Shown here in pieces: positions 56,423-64,000 of a DNA stretch of 64,000 nucleotides (the first letter of the stretch is position 1; every line of letters begins with the position of its first letter). The DNA is from Palaemon carinicauda. Taxonomy: Eukaryota; Arthropoda; Malacostraca; Decapoda; Palaemonidae. The translations under genes and the position numbers were made by a program. The stretch covers positions 83,723,391 to 83,787,390 of the forward strand of contig NC_090728.1 in assembly GCF_036898095.1 (NCBI RefSeq). Direction: 5' to 3'. The notes under the pieces were generated by a model. It was not told the origin of the DNA. It did no database searches and saw nothing but the letters and a program-made list of their open reading frames with translations.

Positions 56423-56502
56423 GTAACCTTTTAGATATGATGAGATTTTGATGGACCATGATGTAACCTTTTAGATATGATGAGATTTTGATGGACCATG
56501 AT
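56423..56502 (+). repeat. 40-bp tandem duplication
   Basis: gtaaccttttagatatgatg ... accatgat occurs twice without spacer and without visible mismatch. Confidence 0.92.
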
Positions 56503-56629
56503 GTCTGTGAGGAGAATTTATTCCGATAGGTGCCTTACCATGAGATCTTTTCAGTTCCATCACGATCTAAATTGGAACAAGCATTTTTTATGATACACAA
56601 TCTCTGTTCCAGTGATATAAAACAGGTTA

Positions 56630-56920
56630 GTGGTGGCTGATGTGGTAACTTATATTCCTGACTGGTGAACGGCGTTCAAATCGCTGCAACTTCACCATCC
56701 CTATGAGCTAAGGATAGGGGGTTTGGGTGAACCTATAGGTCTATATGCTGAATCATCAGGAGCCATTGTCTGGCTCTCCTTGGTCCAGCTTGGGTGGAGA
56801 AGGAGCGTGGGTGCTGATCATATGAATATATTGTCAGTCTCTAGGGCATTGTTTTACTTCGTAGGGCAATGTCACTGTCCCTTGACTCTGCCATTCATGT
56901 ATGGCCTTTAAACTTAACAA
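56630..56920 (+). mobile_element. tRNA-derived SINE, copy 3
   Basis: gtggtggctgatgtggtaac head, tcatcaggagcca and gatcatatgaata body, gtcagtctctagggcattg and a cctttaaac end. About 30 bp around the B-box are missing, so its promoter is damaged. Confidence 0.82.
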
Positions 56921-57480
56921 GTTATTGGGCCAATGTTTATCATTTTTTCCAGGAGTTTCCTTGTAGAGGAATCTCAGCCACCTCTGTTTACAGAGCCTTC
57001 CCAAAAAGGATGGGAAAAATCTCTAAATCATTTACTCCTGTTAGAGAAATGTACGTTGCAGGGATCAACTTCTCATGTCAATGGACGGGAACTTAAAGCG
57101 ATATTCAAGGCCCTTTAGGTCCAGGAAACAGTGATGGTAGCAAAGAGTGTGGTAGTATTCTCAAGCACCACTACGTCAGTGATGTACATCCGGAAACAAG
57201 GGAGGCAAGATCCAATCGCTGTATCAGATAGGAAAAATATTTTATTTTGTCATATGTAAGAAGAATGTCTTATCTCTTCTCATTGAAGACAAAAATGCCT
57301 GCCAATATGGTTGACCCAACACAGACATGTTTGCAGCCTCACTAAACAAAAAAATAGCTTTGCTTTGTTCACCTTGAAAGGTAATTACCCTGTGGGAAGA
57401 CTGATCAATCATGGACTTTTACACCTTTCCACCTGTTAACATGATTCGGCAGGGGATAGATACATTCAAAATTTTGGTAA

Positions 57481-57739
57481 GTAGCATATGTCGTGGATAG
57501 CTAAATTTTGGCCACACAGGTAATAGTATATACAGTAGTTTTGTGGCCTGTTAATGTAGTGTGAGGGAGTCGTCATGCAATCAGGCCATTCAGACAACCA
57601 ATTTGAATAATTCTTAAATCCATACTAGCCACATCTTATCGAATGGAGTCTTATCCAACTTAACTTTGTAAATAAATGACTCAAGTTCCCTAAGTTGGCA
57701 TTATAGTTTCCAAAAGATAGTTTACTGATGATTATATAT
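57481..57739. other. Spacer before DIRS D
   Basis: AT-rich; no feature recognised. Confidence 0.5.
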
Positions 57740-57975
57740 AAGGGATTTTGACGAAGGAAAAATCTATTTCTGGGCGAGAGACCTGTGCCGCCCAGTGAAA
57801 TGCTCCTTTTATATCATTTCTAAGGTAAAAACTGCTATGAATTTACCAGAGAAAAAATTGTATAGGAATGCTAGGTTGAAACCAGCTCGCTCACTTAATA
57901 AGGTGTCGGTATAATATACTGGGGCGTGATAAATCACAACCAGAGGTCTCGCACCATTTAGATATCTCCTCTCAA
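57740..57975 (-). repeat. DIRS D right inverted terminal repeat
   Basis: On the plus strand it aligns with the left-end fragment at 29371-29600 (gggattttgacgaag, cccagtgaaatgctcct, cagctcgctcact, ggggcgtgat, gatatctcct). Inverse of A 9030-9248. Confidence 0.85.
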
Positions 57976-58108
57976 TATCCCTGTTACAGCGAGGTGCCGT
58001 TCAACACCTAACTCCGATCTCTACTACCAACAGTCCAACCCACTCCAGTGACGTCACTCCTCATAGCACCCAAGATTGGGGCCCAAGATGGGAGGGAAGT
58101 AGGGTGGG

Positions 58109-58193
58109 TTCACTGGGCGGCACAGTTCTCTCGCCCAGAAATAGATTTTTCCTTCATCAAAATTCTTGGCTCCGACCTGTGCCACCCAGTGAA
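58109..58193 (-). repeat. DIRS D internal complementary region
   Basis: Plus strand ttcactgggcggcacagt ... cccagaaatagatttttcct ... gacctgtgccacccagtgaa: an interrupted palindrome matching the A ICR, with the two element ends joined in the middle. Confidence 0.85.
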
Positions 58194-58638
58194 ATAGTGG
58201 CAGAGAAAATGGGGGGCCCAAACTTGGCACAATACTTGAAGGGAAGTAATTAAATACAAAATAATACCAAAACATGTTTTAATCCAAGAAAAGGATATAC
58301 AAGGTATCCCATAGGTAAGTACTCTCAAACATTAAGGAGGGATAATAAATACAATTATGGCAAAAATCCCACACTAGGGATGGCAGGTAAGGCAAAGCAA
58401 AAAACGATGCAGATTAAAATAAATAACATCCTTAATGGTAAAATAACAAAACCAACTCGTGGGAGAGTAAGACTAACAACAGGTATAATCAAAATCAATT
58501 CGTAGTAATGTAAGATTATTAACAGGAGTATAAAACAATACACCATAAGGGTGTAGCTCAAGTAAAACAAAACCAAAACTAAGTAGGAACAATAAGTAAG
58601 GCAGGTAGGAGGAAGGGGGATAGAGCAAGACGTTGTGA

Positions 58639-59682
58639 TTAAGACTCATTACCTTCAGGAGGAACCATATTCCCTGCTGCCACTGTAGCAAATTTTAGAG
58701 CTTCCAAAGGTTTCAAGTAGTGGCGTTTAAAAACTTTAGGGGACTTCCAGCCTGTATATTTCGTAAGCTCATCAAAATTCATATGGTGAAAGTAATTAAC
58801 TAAAGTAGCTACAGCTCGTATATCATGGACATGGGGGAATGATTCAGGGTTAGCCTGTTTAATAAAATAAAGAATCTGTTGTCTGATTCCTTTCAGGGTA
58901 ATGGTTCCTCCATTTTCTCTAATGAATAAGGGCCCTGTGGACTTCATGGAAGTTATATTTAAGTAGGATTTCAGGGTGGTAACTGGACACAAGGATGGGT
59001 CCTGAGGAAGTGGAACAATCTTCCAGGAGGACCATCTGTTCTGAGGGTCCTCATTTTTAGCCAAGAAAACTTTATTAGGGGAGAGAAGAACTTCTCCTGA
59101 AGAGAGGAATTCAGTATGACCTGGGTCTCTAGTCAAAGCTGACAGTTCTGAAATTCTGGCACCAGAAGCTAGGCTCAATAGGAAGAAGGTCTTCCATAAT
59201 AACGGTATGTAATCGCAAGATTCGTTAAGCGTGTCAGAGGCCAACTTAAGGACATCATTCAAAAACCAGGAAACTGCGCTAGGGCGAGTTGATGGTTTCA
59301 ATCTGGCGCAGGCTCTCGGGATTGACGAGAAGTATGAATCCGTAAGGTCAATATTAAAACCAACATGGAAAATCTTTTTTAAGGCTGACCTAATCGTAGT
59401 AATGGTGTTGGCTGCAAGGCCTGATTCAAAGAGAGTTCTGAAGAAGGTTACTGTCAGATTCATAGTCATCTTTTCAACCTTTGAGTCCCTTAAAAACTTT
59501 GCAAGTTTTTTAACAGCTGAGTCATATTGTCGAAGGGTGGATTCCCTTTTGTCCGATTCCAAAAACAGGGTATTTTGGGGATCAATAGCTGCACCTCTTT
59601 GGGCTGCAAATTTCATAAAGTCCATAAAGTTAGGGCACTCTGAATTCTTGAGGAAGATAACACATTGCGTGTTTGTACTACT
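58639..59682 (-). CDS. DIRS D tyrosine recombinase, catalytic residues intact
   Basis: Open to TAA/TGA at 58639. Blocks: RQYDSAVKKLAKFL, NTITTIRSALKKIF, LASGARISELSAL (Arg), HVHDIRAVATLVNYF (His-x-x-Arg, about 58805-58835), YTGWKSPKVFKRHYLKPLE (Tyr). It is the functional-looking counterpart of the A recombinase. The same frame stays open upstream to 61143 over RNase H and most of RT, giving an 834-codon frame. I take only the recombinase part as certain coding. Confidence 0.87.
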   Translation of the reverse strand, partial: SSTNTQCVIFLKNSECPNFMDFMKFAAQRGAAIDPQNTLFLESDKRESTLRQYDSAVKKLAKFLRDSKVEKMTMNLTVTFFRTLFESGLAANTITTIRSALKKIFHVGFNIDLTDSYFSSIPRACARLKPSTRPSAVSWFLNDVLKLASDTLNESCDYIPLLWKTFFLLSLASGARISELSALTRDPGHTEFLSSGEVLLSPNKVFLAKNEDPQNRWSSWKIVPLPQDPSLCPVTTLKSYLNITSMKSTGPLFIRENGGTITLKGIRQQILYFIKQANPESFPHVHDIRAVATLVNYFHHMNFDELTKYTGWKSPKVFKRHYLKPLEALKFATVAAGNMVPPEGNES

Positions 59683-61622
59683 TTTGTTAGCATTGGATTG
59701 GGTATCTGTCGAGGGTGGAGACCCAGTTCCACCAACAGAGGAAACCAACTGCTCTTGTGCCAGTTGGGGGCTACTAGAGCTACTTGGCCTCTGAAAGACC
59801 TGAGTTTGTCCAACACTTTGATCAGAAGATTTATCGGAGGGAACAAGTAAATCCTCTTCCAAGTGTTCCAATATAACGACATTGCGTCTGTGGCATAAGC
59901 CCGAGGGTCCAGGTTGGGGGCTACGTAACATTCTAGTTTGTGGTTGGACTCTGTCGCAAACAGGTCTACCTGGAGACCCGGGACCTGATATAAGATCCAT
60001 TTGAATGATTGTTGATCCAGGGACCATTCCGACTCCATTGGAGTTGTCCTCGAAAGTGCGTCCGCCACTACATTCCGCACTCCCGCTAGATGGACTGCTG
60101 ACAGATGCCACTTGTTCGATGCTGCCATGGAAAATATTGCTAACATGACGTGATTTATGTGGGCTGACTTGGAGCCTACTCTGTTTATGCAGTGGACTAT
60201 GACTGCGCTGTCTAGAACTAGTCTGATATGAAGGTTCTTGGCTGGGGTCAGTCGCTTTAGAGTAAGGAATACCGCCATGGCCTCTAGGACATTGATGTGA
60301 AGTTGTCGAAATACAGTCGACCATAGTCCCTGGACTTTCCTGTGTTGGGAGTATCCTCCCCAACCTGTTAAGGAGGCGTCTGTGTGAATGACGAGTCCTG
60401 GGGCCGGATGCTGTTAGGGGACTGACTTCGATAGACTTTTGACCTTTGTCCATGGCCGAAGTCTCTTTCTTAGAATTGGAGGAAGTCGAGCTCTTTTGTC
60501 TCGATGCTTCCCGTTTGCCCTGGAGCGCCAAACTCTGTTTATGTCTTTTAGTTTGGCCTTCAGAACAATATCTGTCACAGAGGCGAACTGCAAGGAGCCC
60601 AGGATTCTTTCTTGGTTCCTCCTGGACGTCAACTTGTCCCTGAGAAAACTTTTCGTATTCTTTGCTATTTCTGTCCTCTTGGCTTTCGGGAGACATAGCG
60701 TATGGGAACGTAGGTCCCATTGTAATCCCAGCCATTGAAACTTGGTCTCTGGGACCAGGCGGGATTTGTCGAGGTTGACCTGAAACCCCAACTGTTGAAG
60801 GAAGGTTAACACTTTGTTTGTTGCCGTGAGGCAGTTCTCGATGTCTGCCCAGACGAGCCAGTCGTCCAGGTAAGCTACTATTTGAATCCCCTGGGTTCAT
60901 ATTTCTTGAATTACTGTCTCTGCCAGTTTGGTGAAGCTCCTGGTCGCTATGTTGAGCCCGAATGGCATGACTTTGAATGCGTAGGCTTGGCTGCCTAGTT
61001 TGAAGCCTAGGAAAGGACGAAAATGCCTTGCTATCGGAACGTGATAGTAGGCATCTGTAAGATCTATAGAGGTGGTGACGGCCCCACGGGGAAGCAAGGT
61101 CCGCACCTGAGAGACGGTTAACATGTGGAACTTGTCGCATCAAATGTAAGACCTCAGACGGGACAGGTCCAGGATTACTCTTCGCTTGTCTGAGTCTTTC
61201 TTTGGCACGCTGAACAAGCGACCTTGAAATTTTAAGTGATGAACCCTTTGGATTGCGTTATTCTGCAATAGATCGTCTGCAAACGAGACTAGCTCCTTCG
61301 TTGGAAGTTGATAGAAACTGGTTGGTGGAGGGGGCCCTTCTATCCAACTCCACCCCAGACCTTTGGAAATTATGCTGAAAGCCCAATTGCTGAACTTCCA
61401 ACGATTTCGAAAGACGTAAAGTCTTCCCCCTACCTGAGGATTTTCAATGGGTTGATGACGATTTGCCTCCTCGGCCTCCACGGAATGCCTTGCCTCGGGT
61501 GAAAGCCCTTCCGCTACCCCTGTTACGAAAGGCACCTCTGGTGCCGGAGCCTCTGGCGCGTTGGTAGCCTTAGAAGGCACCTTGGGATTCGTAGGCGGGG
61601 TTAAAGGCAGGGGAGGTAGCAT
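59613..61622 (-). pseudogene. DIRS D RT-RNase H pseudogene, one frame with three stops
   Basis: All pieces are in the same minus frame: FQGRLFSVPKKDSDKRRV; stop at 61140-61142 (relative A has Gln); TSIDLTDAYYHVPI; FKVMPFGLNIATRSFTKLAE; stop TGA at 60897-60899 where A has CGA; VAYLDDWLVWA (catalytic pair); FQWLGLQWDL; LKAKLKDINRVW; a stop near 60411; then RNase H with MAVFLTLKRLTPAKNLHIRL, VLDSAVIVHCIN, GVRNVVADALSR and LQVDLFATESNHKLE. It shows that RT and RNase H were originally one frame in this family, so the shift in A is a mutation. Confidence 0.87.
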
Positions 61623-61639
61623 ACTAGGTCGATGCTACC

Positions 61640-63483
61640 TGAGCCTGAGGGACCAACGCATATTGTTGTTGAGGGTGCCCCTTCGAAGTAGAAGGCTGGT
61701 TACCTTGTGCCACTGGAACGGTTTGCACGAACTGAAGGGGTTGTCGGTTCTGAGAGGAGTGGAAGGGCCTCAGCCTCTTCCTGCCTTGAGCAGAGGTGCC
61801 AGCTGGCTCAAACTTTCACTTGGGGACTAGGCCCCACCCAACCTTGAGGCTTTGGTTTACCCTGGCAGCCTCGCTGAGGACTGTGTTCACCAAGTCCTCC
61901 GGGAATAGATCAGGGCCCCAGAACGGGGCTTTAATAAGTCTGTTAGGCTCGTGTCTGATAGTAGCCTCCGACAAACATGTCTTCGGCAACGAAACCTGGC
62001 TGCGAGGAACTCGTAGGCATCGACCAACAGAGTGTGCAGGAGGGATTTAGTGAGAACCTTAAAGAGGGGTTCCTCCTCGTATGTAATGGCGGTCATCTCA
62101 GCCATAGTGGCTGAATTGATAGACCTACTGAGCCTGCACCGAGCTTCGAACTCAAGGCGGATCAGCGAGTCCGGAATCCTGGGGAGACGCTCGCTGAACT
62201 GTGTGGAGGCACAGTCAGCGCTCAGTTTGCCCGTCGTGAAGGTGGTCGGGGCGTTATGCCAGCACTCGTGGTCACCCGGGAAGAGGAGGGAAGTTAGGTC
62301 CGTCTCCCGAAGCTGCGGTAACGGTTTGTCCTCCTTGATGGCCTGATAGGCTAGGTCCATCATCTTGGTGACGCATGGAGTGTGGGTTTGCTCATCCACT
62401 ACGAACATCGTGTATGAGCTCTTGTGGGGTGAGCATAGTGTTCACACAGTCCCACTCATTCAGTGTGCAAACCCAGGTAGACTGGGCTTGTTCCTTAGGA
62501 TAGATTACAGTCTCCTTAGGAACTTTATCCAACCGAATAAGAGCTTCCTCGATCAAACGAGCGAAGCCGGGGAAGGGGAATTGGAGGCCCGGCGGGTAGA
62601 ACTCAAAGTCCTCGATAGGCCGGGTGCCACAACCCTCGATGGTCAGCATGCCATCTTTGAAAGGAGAATGCAGAGCCATTCTCCATGGGTTATTCTTCGT
62701 AAACTCCGGGAGCTTGGAGGCGTCGGGGATGGCGTATTGCTGCTGTTGCGGCAGTCCCGAACGCATGAGGCTTTCCACTAAGCTCTCATTATTCTGCATT
62801 CTCTCAGTGAGGGATGACATCATGGATCCGATCTGAGTCAAAAGCTTGTTGGAGAAAGCGTCCGGGTCAAAGGGAGCCACTGGGGTGGGAATGGAGGCTG
62901 GCGTCGTTCTCGAACCATGAGAAGACAAAGACACGACAGCTGAGTCTTTGGGGACTCTAGAAGAAGAAGTCTTGACAGACTTCGGAGACTTGGAAGACTT
63001 ACGGGTCTTGAGTAAAGGCCTGCGTTGAGCCTTAATCTTCGGGGTAACTGGGCGAGGCCTGATATCAGCCCCGTGTTTCCCCGGGAAGCCCTGAAAAGAA
63101 GAATGGGTAGAAGTAGTAGAAGAGAAAGTCGGGCTAAGGAGAGGAATCTTAGCCCGGGACCCACCTGCCTCACTTACCTCCCTACCTGGATCCAGTTCGT
63201 CAAGGGCCATCGGCTCTATGTCGAGGCTAATAGCCGCGACGTCTTCTGCTATGGTCTCGCCCATCTCCTCCCGTTCTTGGGCTAAGAGCAAGGTCTCGAT
63301 CTTAGCGATGATGGGGTCCGCCACAGCTTTAGGAACCGCAGCCGATGTCTTGGCGTTGGGGTAAATAAGGGAACACCATTCCTCAGAGAGAACATAAGGC
63401 TTCTTAGCCTTAACGTTTCAGGCGAACCCGCCAACCCAGACCTTAAGGGTCGTCAGGGCTGAGGTCTTAGCAGGCTGGGAGCT
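61640..63483 (-). pseudogene. DIRS D gag pseudogene
   Basis: From 63483 the frame reads SSQPAKTSALTTLKVWVGGFA, a TGA at 63418-63420, then KAKKPYVLSEEWCSLIYPNA and on through MADPIIAKIETLL at 63324. A Pro/Ser-rich linker, PGLQFPFPGFARLIEEALIR and WVCTLNEWDCVN follow. One-base deletions near 62425 and 61990 shift the frame, and a stop (VPK-stop) follows near 61815. The Arg/Gly-rich tail of A is degraded here. The N-terminal ~275 residues are not available in A, so this copy is the best view of the family Gag. Confidence 0.8.
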
Positions 63484-63662
63484 CTGAAAGAGAATAAACC
63501 GTTACTAGTGGCAAGTGACTTCAATGTAGGAAGTGAAATAAGAAGGTTTAGATATCTCCTTGTGAAAAACGGGATCATTCGACTAGAGGACACAGTGGAA
63601 ATAACAGAAATGTCAAAGATTAAAATTATGAAAATCTAAATAGTAACTGCAGTTCCACTTAC
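63484..63662 (-). other. Putative 179-bp spliceosomal intron in DIRS D gag
   Basis: On the minus strand a donor (gactcg|gtaagtgg at 63662) and an acceptor (tttattctctttcag ending at 63484) bound an AT-rich stretch. Joining the flanks keeps phase 0: the short upstream exon reads SCLVCYKLVSTLTSDS and continues into SSQPAKTS. The upstream exon has a stop before it and no ATG, so it is incomplete or mutated. Supported only by splice-site quality and frame. Confidence 0.45.
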
Positions 63663-63859
63663 CGAGTCCGAGGTGAGTGTAGAAACCAGCTTATAACAGA
63701 CCAAACAGGACCCTTACCTACTACGGGATACTTATGTATCTTTATTTTACAGGTGGTACGCTGTAAGATGACAGCCTGTGCGGCTGTGCTTCACCAAGCT
63801 TGCGGCCACGATGTATGTAGGTCGCACGCCCACTGTGCTGTCCTTGTCGATGAACTGAC

Positions 63860-63983
63860 CGTCTGGCAACATCACACATCCCTGTCTCAGCCCCACTTTC
63901 ACCGGAATCCAATCACTCACTTCATTTCCTATCCTAACACATGCTTTACTACCTTTATAGAGACTTTTCACTGCTTGCAACAA
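63860..63983 (-). pseudogene. LINE reverse transcriptase fragment
   Basis: The minus strand reads LQAVKSLYKGSKACVRIGNE then VSDWIPVKVGLRQGCVM, the conserved RT block (GLRQGC) of a LINE family that I recall as abundant in arthropods. The domain breaks off after GCVM, before the usual S-P-W-L-F; the next ~40 codons in this frame are unrelated. The fragment reaches the window edge and may continue outside. Confidence 0.7.
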
Positions 63984-64000
63984 CCTTCCACCTACTCGAT

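Larger units (their letters stand above)
56241..57480 (+). pseudogene. DIRS-like RNase H relic with possible gag remnants, split by a SINE
   Basis: At 57075-57480 broken frames give HVNGRELKAIFKAL (Glu), VMYIRKQG, then TDMFAASLNKKIALLCSP and DFYTFPPVNMIRQGIDTF, the RNase H and DIRS tail blocks (compare DLFATSMTKRL and DLYAFPPFKIVNKVL in B). Upstream (56480-56630) short pieces such as YHEIFSVPSRSKLEQAFFMI could be gag, but this is weak. SINE copy 3 sits between the two parts, and DIRS D begins 260 bp further on. Confidence 0.5.
57740..63665 (-). mobile_element. DIRS-type retrotransposon D (minus strand), decayed
   Basis: Same family as A. On the minus strand: gag with a possible intron, RT-RNase H in one frame with three stops, an open tyrosine recombinase, ICR at 58109-58193 and a terminal repeat ending at 57740 (aagggattttgacg on the plus strand). 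The left (5') terminal repeat is not seen at the high-coordinate side, where a LINE fragment begins, so the 5' end is truncated or rearranged near 63.7 kb. Confidence 0.88.

Noticed and set aside
59231..59794. 187-codon plus-strand frame
   Set aside because: It is antisense to the D recombinase and RNase H.

Overview
The window looks like nuclear DNA of a decapod crustacean (shrimp, prawn or crab). It is AT-rich, has long (CT)n/(AG)n tracts, is crowded with DIRS-type retrotransposons, and carries a tRNA-derived SINE and another dispersed repeat that I recall from decapod sequence. There are no bacterial features. Nearly every long open frame belongs to a mobile element.

The only host gene I can support is a DEAD-box RNA helicase of the DDX31/Dbp7 type on the + strand. 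Three phase-compatible internal exons lie at 301-389, 14516-14711 and 34227-34286. They encode consecutive pieces of the helicase C-terminal domain (motif IV, the QxxR motif across an exon junction, and the start of motif V). The introns are about 14.1 kb, 19.5 kb and more than 29.7 kb, so almost everything else here is intronic transposon sediment.

Intron 1 (390-14515): a decayed GC-rich coding-like stretch, a ~590-bp dispersed repeat (called R1 here), a 5'-truncated DIRS element (A, ~4392-9248), a tRNA-SINE, and an internally deleted pogo/Tigger DNA transposon (10536-12017). Intron 2 (14712-34226): a Tigger-like transposase pseudogene (minus strand), a near-complete and apparently young DIRS element (B, 17781-24228), a TTAA-flanked non-autonomous element full of CT microsatellites (25642-27925), RT and recombinase relics, an R1 copy split by a DIRS left-end fragment, and a 5'-truncated DIRS element (C1, ~30403-33756).

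Intron 3 (34287 to the end): decayed gag-like sequence, SINE copies, and a remarkable nest. A multicopy-type gene (39649-55220) with PIN/Asteroid-like motifs and a Cys-rich tail is interrupted by a hAT-like element with a perfect 8-bp target duplication (40526-52070). That element holds a TA-flanked mariner/pogo-like element (41354-43800) and a full-length decayed DIRS element (C2, 43914-51657). Next come an RNase H relic and a minus-strand DIRS element (D, 57740 to ~63.7 kb) whose gag appears to contain a small intron. A LINE reverse transcriptase fragment lies at the window edge.

The DIRS elements share one plan: gag, an overlapping RT-RNase H frame, an overlapping tyrosine recombinase (YR), then an internal complementary region (ICR) copying both element ends, and inverted terminal repeats. 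Established knowledge of DIRS elements says reverse transcription gives a circle that the YR inserts without a target duplication. A and D are one family, C1, C2 and the relic at 28.5-29.15 kb another, and B a third. B is best preserved: its gag is open for 800 codons, its YR catalytic residues are intact and its terminal repeats are nearly identical, but RT and RNase H sit in different frames. I found no new defence or regulatory system. The strongest novelty is the nested architecture and the possible splicing in the D gag.
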